A stretch of 64,000 nucleotides of DNA, taken from JBDTSW01 sp963807385. Lineage in GTDB: Bacteria > Actinomycetota > Thermoleophilia > Solirubrobacterales > 70-9. Where the stretch lies: assembly GCA_963807385.1 (NCBI GenBank), contig CAWEBQ010000004.1, positions 124,001 through 188,000 on the forward strand, written 5' to 3'. The number at the start of each line of letters is the position of its first letter. Within the stretch, counting starts at the first letter, position 1. This document shows, piece by piece, positions 1-8,283 of the stretch. Made by a program: the position numbers and the translations under genes. A model generated the notes under the pieces. It was not told the DNA's origin. It saw only the letters and a list, made by a program, of their open reading frames with translations, and searched no databases.

Positions 1-282
1 CTCCGAGGCGAGGGCGAGCTGGGCCTCAAGCGCCGCCGCCAGCGCTTCCGAGGGGCGTTCGAAGGCGGCGACGATGCTGTCGCCCTCGCCCTGCTCGACG
101 GGGCGCACGCCCCCGTGGGCGGAGATCGCAGCGTCGAGGAGCTCGTAGTGGCGGGCGACCGCCACCACCATCGCATCCGGGGCCGCCTGCCAGAGGCGGG
201 TCGAGCCCTCGATGTCGGTGAGCACGAAGGTGACGGTTCCCGTCGGCAGCGCCGCGGGCGTGAGCTGGGCGTCTTCAGGCAG
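1..282 (-). CDS. Class III adenylate/guanylate cyclase-domain regulator, N-terminal fragment cut by the window edge
   Basis: The minus strand reads a nucleotide cyclase catalytic domain from its very start: TGTVTFVLTDIEGSTRLW, then a second metal-site region (EQGEGDSIVAAF), and runs off the window. In the family, the Asp of the TDIEGS motif binds metal. In actinobacteria such domains often head long AAA-ATPase/LuxR regulators, so the missing part may be of that kind; this is inference. No ATG, GTG or TTG lies in frame between the end of the upstream regulator and the domain. A CTG at 280-282 behind a GGGGGAG purine run gives a protein starting MPEDAQ and is my tentative start. The gene follows a LAL regulator on the same strand. 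Confidence 0.7.
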   Translation of the reverse strand, partial: MPEDAQLTPAALPTGTVTFVLTDIEGSTRLWQAAPDAMVVAVARHYELLDAAISAHGGVRPVEQGEGDSIVAAFERPSEALAAALEAQLALASE

Positions 283-424
283 GCTTCTCCCCCGTCGCGT
301 GGCCGCTGATCCCGAGCCGGGATTCTCCCATAGGGGACGCGGGTGGGCAAGCGCATCGCCGGCGTCCAGGGCCCTCGGCGGCAGCGCTCGGGGCGGGGCG
401 CCTGGTGCCGGTGATGAACTGGCG

Positions 425-3352
425 CTACGCCGCGGGCAACGCGCTCGCCCGGCCAAGGGCGGCGCCGACCGCGGCTCGTGACCGGATTCCGAGCTTGTCG
501 AAGACGCGTGCGAGATGCTTCTCGACCGTCTTCGGGGAGACGTGAAGCTCCGCTCCGATCTCCTTGTTCGTCAATCCCTGGGCTACGCGGTGGGCCACCT
601 GGGTCTCGCGCTCGCTCAGGGGCGAGCCGTCCGGACGCGTACGGGCGCGCCGGGCGACCCGCTCGCCGCACAGGCGGAGAGCCCTCGCTGCCGCCGCCCG
701 ATGGCCCTCCGCGCCGCATGCCTCGAGCTCGCGGTGGGCGCGTCGCAGCTCGGCCAGGGCCACCTCACGCTCGCCTCGCTCGCAGAGCGCCCTGCCCGCC
801 AGCAGCCGGCAACGACCGGCCTCGACGGGCGATCCGGCCTCGGCCGCAGCCGCTGCGGCCCCGCGAGCCATCGCGAGGGCCTCGACGGCGTCGCCGCGGG
901 CAAGCGCGAGGGCCGCCCGGCCGCGCAGCGAGTAGCAGCCGGCGAGGGGAAGCCGAGCGGGGGCGGCATCTACGACGTCGAGCGCCTCGTGGGCCCCCTC
1001 CGGGTCGCCCTGGTCGAACCGCGCTCTCGCAACTGCCTCGATGCAGAAGGCCCGGAGTGGCAGCCCACCGAGCCCGTCGCCCGTAGGCGGCACGAACTCG
1101 GCGGCGGCGACCAGGTCGCCCAGCTCGATGGATGCGGTGGCGAGCAGTTCCACCGCGCTCGCTCCCAGCGAGCTCGGACCGTCGTTCGGCGCGAGCTCGC
1201 GAGCCTCATCCGCGTACCCATGCGCGCTGCGATGGTTCCCGGCCTCCAGCTCCACCCACGAGGCGAAGACAAGCGCCAGCGCCAGGGGCTGCTGCGCGCC
1301 CCCAAGCCGGGCGGTCTCGACGGCATCCTCGGCCGTAGCTCTGGCCGCGGGGATGCGCCCGGCCGATGCGAGCGCCCCCCCCAGAATCGCCAGCATCGGG
1401 CCGAGAAAGCAGCCGCTCCCACTTCGGCGCGCGAGCGCCACGCCCCGTTCGAGATGACGGATGGCCTCGTCGAGCCAGCCGAGTGTGAACTCGGCGCTTC
1501 CGAGGTGACAGACGGCGCCGAGGCGCGCTGTGAGCGCGAGGTCTCCCGCAGCGTCCACGGTCGCGCTGGCGGTGCGGGCGTACGCCGCGGCTTCGTGGCC
1601 GAGCCCGGCCAGCGCGCACCGCATCGCCAGCGCCGCGGCGACCGCGCCCCGGTGAAGCGGATCGGGAAGGTTCTCGGCCGCCGCCAGCATGCGCTCGCCG
1701 CGCTCCAACATCTGGCGCTCGTCCTCGTCGGTGCATGAGTCCGCGAGCAGCTCCACCTCCAAGTCGAGACGCTCGACCACGCTCTTGGGCGGCAGCGCCT
1801 CCAGCGCGAGGTGGAGTCGGGCCTGAGCCTCGTGGCGACGGCCCGAGAGACGGTCGATCCTCGCGCCCGTCGCGATCAGGCGCGCCCGCTGCTGGGGGCG
1901 GTCGCCGGGTACCAGCGCGAGCGCTTCGTCCAGGCGCTGCCGCGCGTCCTCGAGGCGCCCCGCCTCCGCGAGGCTGCGACCCAGTGCGAGCATCGTGCCC
2001 AGACGCTCCTCCTCCGTCGCTGCTGCGAGCGCGAGCGATGCCTCGTACCAATCGGCGGCGGCGGCGGGAGCACGTCCCGCGACACGCGCCGCGGCCCGGG
2101 CGAGAAGCGTGGCCGCAGCGCGGTCCCCGGGTCGCGCCGACTGCGCGACGTGATGCGCGAGCGAGACAGGTGAAGCGCCCAGGGACTCGAGCCTGGCGGC
2201 GATTCGCGCGTGCGCGCCAATCCGCCATCCGCGGTCGGTCGCCTCGTAGACGGCGCTTCGGATGATCGGGTGGCGGAACGCGAACCGCCTCGGGGCGCTC
2301 GTCGGGCGCACCAGGTCGGCCGCCAGCAGCCCGTCGAGAAGAGCCAAGCCGTCGGGTTCCCCGATCTCGCTGCCGGCGGCGGCCAGCTCCAGATCGAAGG
2401 GATCGCCGGCAACCGCGGCGCCACGCAGGAACGTCGCCATGCGCTCTGGCAGCGCGCGGAGCTCTCGCCTGAGTGCTGCGAGCAGCGCGTGGGGGACCTC
2501 CCGATCGTTCCCGCCGGCCTCGCCAGTCCATCCTCGGGCAAGCTCGAGCGCGTAGAACGGGTTGCCGCCGCTCAGCTCGTTGATCCGGACGGCGGCCTCC
2601 TCGGAGATCCCGACAGCTCGGAGCAGCTCGACCGTCTCAGCCGGCGCGAGCGGGGGGAGCTTGTGCGCGCGCAGCTCGGCCTCGCCGCGAGCAGCGTCCT
2701 CGACGAGTGCCGCCAGCGGCGGGGGCACCCGCGGCGATTGGCAGGCGATCGCGATCACGACCGGGCCGCGCGGGAGCCGTCGAACGACATCGGTGAGCAG
2801 TTCCAGGGATGCCTGGTCCGCCCAGTGAACATCGTCCAGCATGAGGACGAGGGGCTTCGTAGCCGCCAGCGTGGCCAACAGCGTGCGAACGGCGGCGAAC
2901 GCGAGGTGGCGATCGGCGCCTGTAGCGGTGCGGCGCCGCGGTGCGAGGTCGCCGAGAGCGGGAAATAGATGGGCCAGCTCCGTCCGGACCGCCTCGGGCA
3001 GCCGTTCGAGCCTGCGGGCGTTCAGCGTTTCGAGGTAGTCCTCGAGCGTGTCCTGAAGAAGGCCGAACGGAGCCTCGGACTCGAACTCGGCCGCCCGCCC
3101 GTCCAGCACGAGGCAGCCATTCTCCGCTGCCAGCTCGCGTAGCTCCGCCAGGAGGCGACTCTTACCGGCGCCCGGCTCGCCAAGCAGCGCGATCGCCTGT
3201 GGCTTGCCCTGCTGGAGTCCGCGAAGCGCGCCTCTGATCGCGGCGACTTCCCCCGTACGGCCGACGAGCGGGAGGGGGTCGATGGCCGCCGCCCGGCCCC
3301 GGGCCTCGGTGGGTGCCGACGATGGGCTCGTCGCGATGACTGTCGCGCTCAT
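425..3352 (-). CDS. LuxR-family (LAL-type) ATP-binding transcriptional regulator
   Basis: A 975-residue cytoplasmic regulator. A P-loop GEPGAGKS lies at about residues 58-65 and a Walker B LMLDDVHWAD near 170-180. A long alanine-rich helical (TPR/MalT-like) middle follows, with a C-terminal LuxR helix-turn-helix at about 910-965 (LSERETQVA, TNKEIGAEL, SPKTVEKHL). This order and length match the large ATP-binding LuxR regulators; the inducer and target genes are not visible. I place the start at the ATG of MSATV, not 12 codons upstream, because a TACCGT hexamer ends seven bases before it, as in many other genes here. A perfect palindrome upstream may be an operator. The upstream neighbour on the same strand is an FAD oxidoreductase, which it could control. 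Confidence 0.9.
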   Translation of the reverse strand: MSATVIATSPSSAPTEARGRAAAIDPLPLVGRTGEVAAIRGALRGLQQGKPQAIALLGEPGAGKSRLLAELRELAAENGCLVLDGRAAEFESEAPFGLLQDTLEDYLETLNARRLERLPEAVRTELAHLFPALGDLAPRRRTATGADRHLAFAAVRTLLATLAATKPLVLMLDDVHWADQASLELLTDVVRRLPRGPVVIAIACQSPRVPPPLAALVEDAARGEAELRAHKLPPLAPAETVELLRAVGISEEAAVRINELSGGNPFYALELARGWTGEAGGNDREVPHALLAALRRELRALPERMATFLRGAAVAGDPFDLELAAAGSEIGEPDGLALLDGLLAADLVRPTSAPRRFAFRHPIIRSAVYEATDRGWRIGAHARIAARLESLGASPVSLAHHVAQSARPGDRAAATLLARAAARVAGRAPAAAADWYEASLALAAATEEERLGTMLALGRSLAEAGRLEDARQRLDEALALVPGDRPQQRARLIATGARIDRLSGRRHEAQARLHLALEALPPKSVVERLDLEVELLADSCTDEDERQMLERGERMLAAAENLPDPLHRGAVAAALAMRCALAGLGHEAAAYARTASATVDAAGDLALTARLGAVCHLGSAEFTLGWLDEAIRHLERGVALARRSGSGCFLGPMLAILGGALASAGRIPAARATAEDAVETARLGGAQQPLALALVFASWVELEAGNHRSAHGYADEARELAPNDGPSSLGASAVELLATASIELGDLVAAAEFVPPTGDGLGGLPLRAFCIEAVARARFDQGDPEGAHEALDVVDAAPARLPLAGCYSLRGRAALALARGDAVEALAMARGAAAAAAEAGSPVEAGRCRLLAGRALCERGEREVALAELRRAHRELEACGAEGHRAAAARALRLCGERVARRARTRPDGSPLSERETQVAHRVAQGLTNKEIGAELHVSPKTVEKHLARVFDKLGIRSRAAVGAALGRASALPAA

Positions 3353-3359
3353 GGAGCCG

Positions 3360-3365
3360 ACGGTA
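3360..3365 (-). promoter_or_regulatory. -10-like hexamer of a leaderless start (LAL regulator)
   Basis: TACCGT on the minus strand, seven bases before the ATG at 3352, so the transcript would begin at or beside the start codon. No Shine-Dalgarno sequence is present. Inferred from spacing only. Confidence 0.45.
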
Positions 3366-3386
3366 GACCCGGCCCCAGCCCAGAAC

Positions 3387-3404
3387 ATCGGCCAGGTGGC
3401 CGAT
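3387..3404. promoter_or_regulatory. Perfect inverted repeat upstream of the LAL regulator gene
   Basis: ATCGGCCA-GG-TGGCCGAT, an 18-base perfect palindrome centred about 43 bases upstream of the start codon and just upstream of its -10-like hexamer. This is the right place for an operator, perhaps for autoregulation. The binding protein is unknown. Confidence 0.4.
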
Positions 3405-3455
3405 ATCCCCGATGAGGTGGCTGATCCTCTAGAGACGCTGGACGTTCAGTCGTGA

Positions 3456-4721
3456 TCAGAGTGCCTGCGACGCCGCTGCCTCTTGCGGCCGCGGCCTCGG
3501 GCCATCCGGCGCCCGGCGGCTGTGGCGGGCCGCGCGCACGAGCGCCCGCGGAGCCAGCAGGTCGCGCACACGGACCGTCCGCGAGGCGAAGGCCTCGACG
3601 TGGTGGGCGGTGACCGGATCGACCGCCGCGGCCGAAAAGAGCAGGCGCTCGAGGCGGTTGAGGGAGCGGCCGCTCGAGTAGTCGGCGATCAGGTGGGCGT
3701 GCCCTGCCAGCTGGGAGCGGTGACGACGCCGGTAGCGGCGAAGAGGTCGCTCCATACTCGCTCCCGACGCCAGGGCGTCCCCGGCGCACTCGCTCAGCCA
3801 CTCGGCCGACTGGAGCGCGAAGCCGCAGCCCACGCCCGGAAGCGGGTCGACCGCGAGCGCCGCGTCTCCGACGAAGGCGATGCCGCGAGCCGCGGCCGGA
3901 CGCTGGAGGTTCGGCATGTCGAGCTTGCCCATGACCCGCGAGGCCCTGCTCAGCTCGACGGCGGGACCGTCCGGCAAGGCTCGAACAAACCGCTCAAGCG
4001 CGCGCTCGCGATCGCGCTTGAACTCGGGGAGGCGGTCTCGCGTGGTCATGCACCCGAGGAGGGTCAGGCCGTTGTCGGTGGGTAGCTGGAGCCCGACTTC
4101 CGGGTCGAGGTACCAGATGCGCGCGCGGCGCTCCCGAGGGCTGTTGAGCCCGGCGTAATAGGCCCAGTAGGCGAATCGGGAGTTCGGCTTGACCTTGGCA
4201 GGCACTCGCGCCAGCTCTGCAACCTTGGAACTGCGGCCGTCGGCGGCCACGACCAGGCGGCCTTTGAGGGCGCGGCGCTCGCCCGAGCGGTCGAGTGTCT
4301 CGACGCCCGCGACCCTCCCCTCAATGCGTTCAAGTCCGGTTACTGTCTCTCCCAGCATCAACTCGACACCCGGCGCGTTAGCGGCGGCCTCGCGGAGCAG
4401 CGGGTCGAGCGTGCGCCGGCGGATGTTCAGGCCTTGGCGAGTACCGTCGGAGCGGATCCAGCCCCAGCGCGCCCAAACGTCGCCAGGCGTGCGAACGGAC
4501 CCAACCCGCGCGAGGGCGGGCAGCAGTGCCATCCGCTCCAGCACCGGCACGGCACTCGGCTGGATGTAGTGGGAGCAGGTCGCCTTGTACGCGGATGGGT
4601 CCGGGTTGCGCTCGACCAGCGCAACGGTTGCGCCGCGGCGGGCGAGCTGGATCGCCGTCGCACAGCCGGCGATGCTGGCGCCCACAATCACCGCGTCGTA
4701 GTCTCGGCTTAGGTTGCTCAT
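3456..4721 (-). CDS. FAD-dependent oxidoreductase of the geranylgeranyl-reductase/monooxygenase type
   Basis: A 421-residue flavoprotein. The Rossmann FAD motif VIVGASIAG is at residues 11-19, the DG motif (VVAADGRSS) near 160, and the second FAD-contact GD motif (FVGDAALAVDP) near 283-293 is followed by PGVGCGFALQSAEW. This arrangement is typical of PHBH-fold oxidoreductases such as geranylgeranyl reductases and aromatic monooxygenases; the substrate cannot be read. The start at MSNLSRDYD is preferred over an ATG 14 codons upstream because GGAGGAAG lies six bases before it. The gene lies upstream of the LAL regulator on the same strand, separated by about 100 bases, with decayed gene remnants on its other side. 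Confidence 0.85.
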   Translation of the reverse strand: MSNLSRDYDAVIVGASIAGCATAIQLARRGATVALVERNPDPSAYKATCSHYIQPSAVPVLERMALLPALARVGSVRTPGDVWARWGWIRSDGTRQGLNIRRRTLDPLLREAAANAPGVELMLGETVTGLERIEGRVAGVETLDRSGERRALKGRLVVAADGRSSKVAELARVPAKVKPNSRFAYWAYYAGLNSPRERRARIWYLDPEVGLQLPTDNGLTLLGCMTTRDRLPEFKRDRERALERFVRALPDGPAVELSRASRVMGKLDMPNLQRPAAARGIAFVGDAALAVDPLPGVGCGFALQSAEWLSECAGDALASGASMERPLRRYRRRHRSQLAGHAHLIADYSSGRSLNRLERLLFSAAAVDPVTAHHVEAFASRTVRVRDLLAPRALVRAARHSRRAPDGPRPRPQEAAASQAL

Positions 4722-5043
4722 CGTGGCTTCCTCCGGTCGTCTGCTGGTGGACGGGGGTAGCATCGGGCTCCAACCAGGCGATGCGCATGGGGGAGATGCC
4801 TACTTCTGGGGTAGTCCAGCGGCCGAGCTCAGGCCTCGAGCCGCCTCGCGCAAGCTCAGCCCGCCCGGAGCTGTCTCGCGTAGACGTGCGAGAGGTGCGC
4901 CTTGACGGTTGAGCGCGAGCATGAACCCGTGGTCTACGCGCGCTGTGGATCTGCATCAGCGCGACGCCGAGCGCGCTCGCAGCTGGGGGGGACCACTTGG
5001 CGAGGTGCTGGCCGGCGCGGGACTCATTCTGTAGAACCACGAC
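4722..5043. other. Stretch without an intact gene; holds gene remnants
   Basis: About 320 bases between the FAD oxidoreductase start and the amine-oxidase remnant. No reading frame here looks like an intact protein. The only recognisable piece is a LuxR-type HTH scrap on the minus strand at 4856-4936. The region appears to be decayed coding sequence. Confidence 0.5.
4856..4936 (-). pseudogene. Scrap of a LuxR-type helix-turn-helix C-terminus
   Basis: The minus strand reads STVKAHLSHVYARQLRAG followed by a stop. STVKAHLSxVYAxL is the recognition-helix end of LuxR-family DNA-binding domains. An in-frame stop lies only about eight codons upstream, so no complete domain survives. I read it as a remnant; at 18 residues, chance similarity is possible. 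Confidence 0.35.
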
Positions 5044-5211
5044 ATGAACGAGGCCAGGGGGACAAGCCGACGCACCTTCCTGTTTGGCGAGCTTGAGGGC
5101 GGCATCCACTTCGCCGGCGAGCACACCGCCCCGAGATTCCAGGGCGTTCTCGAGGGTGCGGTAGCGTCGGGGGATCGAGCGGCGGCCGAGGTCGCGAAAG
5201 CGCTGCGCTGA
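5044..5211 (+). pseudogene. C-terminal remnant of a flavin-containing amine oxidase
   Basis: This 55-codon frame, opened by an ATG, reads GELEGGIHFAGEHTAPRFQG, then VLEGAVASGDRAAAEV, and a stop. The string xIHFAGEHTxxxFQGxxEGAVxSGxRAA is the characteristic C-terminal FAD-contact segment of flavin monoamine oxidases, which are normally 430-500 residues. The rest of the enzyme is absent upstream, so this is the tail of a lost gene, or less likely a reused short peptide. Its stop codon abuts the start of the YjbR-like gene, suggesting the two were once adjacent in one transcript. Confidence 0.55.
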
Positions 5212-5212
5212 C

Positions 5213-5557
5213 ATGGCGGCGACCTGGGACGACGTCAAGCGCCTTGCCCTCGAGCTCCCCGAGGTTGAGGAGAGCACGTGGTACGGCACGCCCGCCCTGA
5301 AGGTGCGCGGCAAGGGGTTCTGCCGATTACGCGAGGACGAGGAGAACATCGTGCTGATGGTCGACATGCTCGAGCGTGAGGCACTGATGCAGTCCGAGCC
5401 GGAGATGTTCCACATCACACCCCACTACCAGGACTACCCGGCAATGCTCGTGTGCCTCGCAACGGTGGATCGCGAGATGCTGCGTGAGCAGATCATCGAG
5501 TCGTGGCTGCGCAAGGCACCGAAGCGGCTTGCGAAGGCCTACCTCGACGGAGCGTGA
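5213..5557 (+). CDS. MmcQ/YjbR-family protein
   Basis: A 114-residue cytoplasmic protein of the MmcQ/YjbR family, a small CyaY-like fold with a proposed but unproven DNA-binding role. Typical features are WDDVKRLALELPEVEESTWYG at the N-terminus (start, helix 1 and the conserved TWYGxPAxKVRGKxF region), a central VLMVD strand and the C-terminal ESWLRKAPKRLAKAY helix. Length matches the family. It begins two bases after the amine-oxidase remnant stop and ends against the alkyltransferase-like gene, so the two intact genes are probably cotranscribed. Confidence 0.85.
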   Translation: MAATWDDVKRLALELPEVEESTWYGTPALKVRGKGFCRLREDEENIVLMVDMLEREALMQSEPEMFHITPHYQDYPAMLVCLATVDREMLREQIIESWLRKAPKRLAKAYLDGA

Positions 5558-5558
5558 C

Positions 5559-5843
5559 TTGGCTGACTCACCGCTCGCGCTCGAGGTGCTGCGACGCGTT
5601 CGCGCCGTTCCGCCCGGGTTCGTGACCACCTACGGCGAGCTCTGCCCGCGCGCTCCGCGGTTCGCCGGCGCCGTTCTCTCGGCCTGCGACGACCCGACGG
5701 TCCCGTGGCAGCGGATCGTTCGCTCCGACGGCTCGCTGGCGAAGGGCGCGCGGCAGCGACGGCTCCTCGACGCGGAGGGCACGCCCTTTCGCGGCTCGCG
5801 CGTGGACATGGCCCTGGCCTTCGTTTCGGCCGCGACGAACTAG
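5559..5843 (+). CDS. Alkyltransferase-like (ATL) DNA-damage recognition protein
   Basis: A 94-residue protein matching the DNA-binding domain of O6-alkylguanine-DNA alkyltransferase. It shows VPPGFVTTYGEL, an FAGAVLSA helix and the segment VPWQRIVRSDGSL at about 48-60. In true repair enzymes this motif is PCHR with the acceptor cysteine; here Trp replaces Cys (PWQR). That substitution defines the ATL proteins, which bind alkylated guanine and flag it for nucleotide excision repair without repairing it. The start is set at the TTG (5559-5561), one base after the preceding stop; the ATG further upstream would overlap YjbR extensively and adds a basic, non-conserved tail. Confidence 0.8.
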   Translation: MADSPLALEVLRRVRAVPPGFVTTYGELCPRAPRFAGAVLSACDDPTVPWQRIVRSDGSLAKGARQRRLLDAEGTPFRGSRVDMALAFVSAATN

Positions 5844-5846
5844 CCT
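5841..5846 (+). promoter_or_regulatory. -10-like hexamer of a leaderless start (2-hydroxyacid dehydrogenase)
   Basis: TAGCCT, six bases before the ATG at 5853; it also carries the stop codon of the ATL gene. No Shine-Dalgarno sequence is present. Confidence 0.45.
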
Positions 5847-5852
5847 GCGGGC

Positions 5853-6818
5853 ATGGCGAAGCCGGTAGTTCTCATCGCTCGCGTGCTTCTGCCGGCGGGG
5901 CGGGAGCTTCTGGCGGACGTCGCGGAGCTGCGCGAGGGCGGCCTCGGCGCCACCGCCGAGGACCTGCTCGAGCTCGCACCCGGCGTTGAGGCGATCGTCG
6001 CCGATCCGACGGTCCGGGTGGATGGGCCGCTGCTCGATGCGGCGGGCGCGGGCCTGCGCGTGGTCGCCAACTTCGCGGTTGGCACCGACAACATCGACCT
6101 CGACGCCTGCCGCGGGCGCGGCATTCCTGTCACGAACACTCCGGACGTCCTCACCAACGCCACCGCCGAGCTCGCCCTCGCGCTGACCTTCGCCGCGGCC
6201 AGAGGCACGAGCGCGGCCGAGTCGGACCTCCGTGCGGGGCGCTGGACCGGGTGGGACCCGGGCGCGTACCTGGGCCTGGAGCTGAGCGGCGCGACGTTCG
6301 CGGTCCTCGGCATGGGCAGGATCGGCCGCCGCTACGCGGAGCTCGTGCGTCCCCTGGCCGGCGAGCTGCTCTACGTCTCCCGCTCGGCCAAGCCCGCAGC
6401 CGAGGCCGAGCTGGGTGCGGAGCGGACCGAGCTACCCGACGCGCTCGCCCGCGCCGACGTGGTCTCGATCCACGCGCCGGGCGGCGAGGACACCAAGCAC
6501 CTGATCGGCGCCGGGGAGCTGGAGCTGATGAAGCCGGGGGCCATCCTCGTCAACACCGCTCGCGGGGCGATCGTCGACTCGGAGGCCCTGGCAGCGGCCC
6601 TGCGCGGCGGGGGGATCGGCGGTGCCGGGCTCGACGTGTTCGAGCACGAGCCCGAGGTGTCACGGCCTCTGCTGGATGCGCCGCGGATCACGCTCCTCCC
6701 GCACATCGGCTCGGCGACCCAGGCCTCGCGCGACGCGATGGCGCGAACCGCCGCCGAAAATGTCCTCGCCGTGCTCGACGGGCGCGACCCACCGAACCCG
6801 GTCGCGCCAGACGCTTGA
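5853..6818 (+). CDS. D-isomer specific 2-hydroxyacid dehydrogenase (glyoxylate reductase-like)
   Basis: A 321-residue NAD(P)-dependent dehydrogenase. The nucleotide-binding motif GMGRIG lies at residues 153-158. The catalytic triad of the family is present: Arg237 in NTARGAIVD, Glu266 in DVFEHEP and His284 in LLPHIGSAT. The N-terminal segment NFAVGTDNIDLDACRGRGIPVTNTP is typical of glyoxylate/hydroxypyruvate reductases. There is no C-terminal ACT or ASB domain, so it is not a long-form SerA; the substrate (glyoxylate, hydroxypyruvate or another 2-keto acid) remains open. Transcription probably starts at the ATG itself. Confidence 0.88.
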   Translation: MAKPVVLIARVLLPAGRELLADVAELREGGLGATAEDLLELAPGVEAIVADPTVRVDGPLLDAAGAGLRVVANFAVGTDNIDLDACRGRGIPVTNTPDVLTNATAELALALTFAAARGTSAAESDLRAGRWTGWDPGAYLGLELSGATFAVLGMGRIGRRYAELVRPLAGELLYVSRSAKPAAEAELGAERTELPDALARADVVSIHAPGGEDTKHLIGAGELELMKPGAILVNTARGAIVDSEALAAALRGGGIGGAGLDVFEHEPEVSRPLLDAPRITLLPHIGSATQASRDAMARTAAENVLAVLDGRDPPNPVAPDA

Positions 6819-6863
6819 CTGCACCGGCGCCCGCCCATCCGGGCGCTCTGACACGATGCCCCC

Positions 6864-7052
6864 ATGCTTGCAACCGGATTGGTGCTGCTCGCGGCCGGCG
6901 CGATCCTGCGTTACGCCGTCCAGGACAGCTGGGACGCTGTTGACATCCCGACCGTCGGGCTCATCCTCATGGTCGTCGGCGCGGTTGGGCTGGCGATCGG
7001 ACTCTTCCAGATGTTCGACCGTCAGACGGGCCCGCCGCGACCCCCTCGGTAG
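6864..7052 (+). CDS. Small two-helix membrane protein
   Basis: A 62-residue protein with two hydrophobic segments, about residues 3-18 and 29-48, separated by a short polar loop (QDSWDAVDIP). The C-terminus is short and proline-rich. It resembles the small DUF6458-like membrane proteins common in actinobacteria; the function is unknown. A CACGAT hexamer six bases before the ATG is a weaker version of the leaderless pattern. It is convergent with, and directly abuts, the SDR gene. Confidence 0.65.
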   Translation: MLATGLVLLAAGAILRYAVQDSWDAVDIPTVGLILMVVGAVGLAIGLFQMFDRQTGPPRPPR

Positions 7053-7946
7053 CTACGCCGACTTCGATTCGACCGCGTCCTCCGCGGCCTCGGGCTCGAG
7101 GCCGGGCTCGGAGCGCGCGGCGCGGTCCTCGTAGGAGGCGCGCTTGGCGTCATCGACCTCCGCGAGCACCCGGTCCGCCCGAAGCGCCTTTGCGACCGCC
7201 TCGCGCCCGCGACGCGGCAGCAGCATCATCACCTTCGCGATGCCGGCGGCGTAGCCGGGAACGTAGACGTCGAACTTCGGGTACTCGAGCGCCTTCACGA
7301 TGGCCTCGGCGACATCCTCGGGCTCGATGTTCTTCACGCCGCGGGCCTCCTTGAGCCCGGAGGTGAGCTCCGTGTTGACCACGGCGGGCATCACGCACGA
7401 GACCTCGATCTCGGTGTCGATGAGCTCGCCGCGGACCGCCTCGGAGACGCCGACCACCGCATGCTTGCTCGCGCAGTAGGTCGCGCCGCCCGGGAAGCCG
7501 CCCTTGCCAGCCTGCGAGGCGATGTTCACGATGTGGCCGCTGTTGCGCCGGATCATCCCGGGCATCGCCAGCTTCATCCCGTAGAGGACACCGTGCACGT
7601 TGATGTCGATCATGCGGTGCGCGGTCGCGTCGTCCTCGTCGACGAACTGGCCGAGCGGCATGATGCCCGCGTTGTTGACGATCACGTCGAGCGGGCCGAG
7701 GCGCTCCTCGACCTGGGCGAGGAAGTCCGCGAAGGAATCGCGCTTGGTGACGTCGAGCTCGAGTCCGATGCCCTTCGCCGACGAGGCCCTCGGCCGCCTC
7801 GGCGGCCAGGTCGGCGTCGAGATCGCCGATCGCGACGCGTGCACCCCTGCGCGCCAGCGCCTCCGCCGTGGCCTTGCCGATCCCGCGGGCACCGCCCGTG
7901 ATCGCAACCACCTTCGCCGTGAATTGAACGCGGCTTCCCTGGCCAT
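7053..7946 (-). pseudogene. Short-chain dehydrogenase/reductase, interrupted by two compensating frameshifts
   Basis: A classical SDR of about 295 residues split over two frames. The NAD(P) site (AITGGARGIGKATAEALA) is in one frame. NNAGIMPLG, the SQAGKGGF segment and the catalytic YCASK motif are in another. An ATG at 7944-7946 with GGGAG upstream starts in the frame of the C-terminal half. One base appears lost near 7921-7928, and one gained (or two lost) near 7771-7790, so net phase is kept. The gene is therefore either a genuine pseudogene or an intact gene with two indel errors in the assembly. The C-terminal ~50 residues are acidic and variable. Substrate unknown. Confidence 0.75.
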
Positions 7947-7979
7947 CCCACTCTCCCGTTCGCTGAAGTGAAGGAGGGA

Positions 7980-8129
7980 TCATGCCGCACTGCGCGGGCG
8001 GTGCAGCGGGGGGCACAGGGTGGCTAGCGGGAGGCTGCGGGTCTCGCCGGAGATCTGGTAGCTCAGGAACCAGCGCAGGTGCCTGGCGGCGCTGACGCCG
8101 GCACTCCAGGGAGTGAGAATCAGCTTCAT
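7980..8129 (-). CDS. Possible 49-residue hypothetical protein
   Basis: An ATG-initiated frame reads MKLILTPWSAGVSAARHLRW and continues to a stop, ending near the SDR start. TAGGAT lies ten bases before the ATG, compatible with transcription starting close to it. The composition (hydrophobic N-terminus, HLRWFLSYQ) does not look like a shadow of another gene, but there is no recognisable family. Weakly supported. Confidence 0.25.
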   Translation of the reverse strand: MKLILTPWSAGVSAARHLRWFLSYQISGETRSLPLATLCPPLHRPRSAA

Positions 8130-8270
8130 CGAGGTCTCGATCCTAATCGTGTCGCCGGTCGCTTGGTGTGCGCGGCGTACCTTTTCTTTGCCCGTCCGGT
8201 CAGGAAAGGCCGTTTTTGGGGCACGAACCCTTATCGGCACTCGGGCCGCACCGCGTTAGCGTTTCGGGCC

Positions 8271-8276
8271 TAGGCT
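8271..8276 (+). promoter_or_regulatory. -10-like hexamer of a leaderless start (mini WecB-like gene)
   Basis: TAGGCT, seven bases before the ATG at 8284, with no Shine-Dalgarno sequence between them. Confidence 0.45.
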
Positions 8277-8283
8277 TCCTCGC

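Larger units (their letters stand above)
7947..8283. other. Intergenic stretch without a confident gene
   Basis: About 340 bases between the SDR start and the mini WecB-like gene. It contains a possible small ORF on the minus strand (7980-8129) and, at its right end, the -10-like hexamer of the next gene. No RNA gene or repeat was recognised. Confidence 0.5.
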
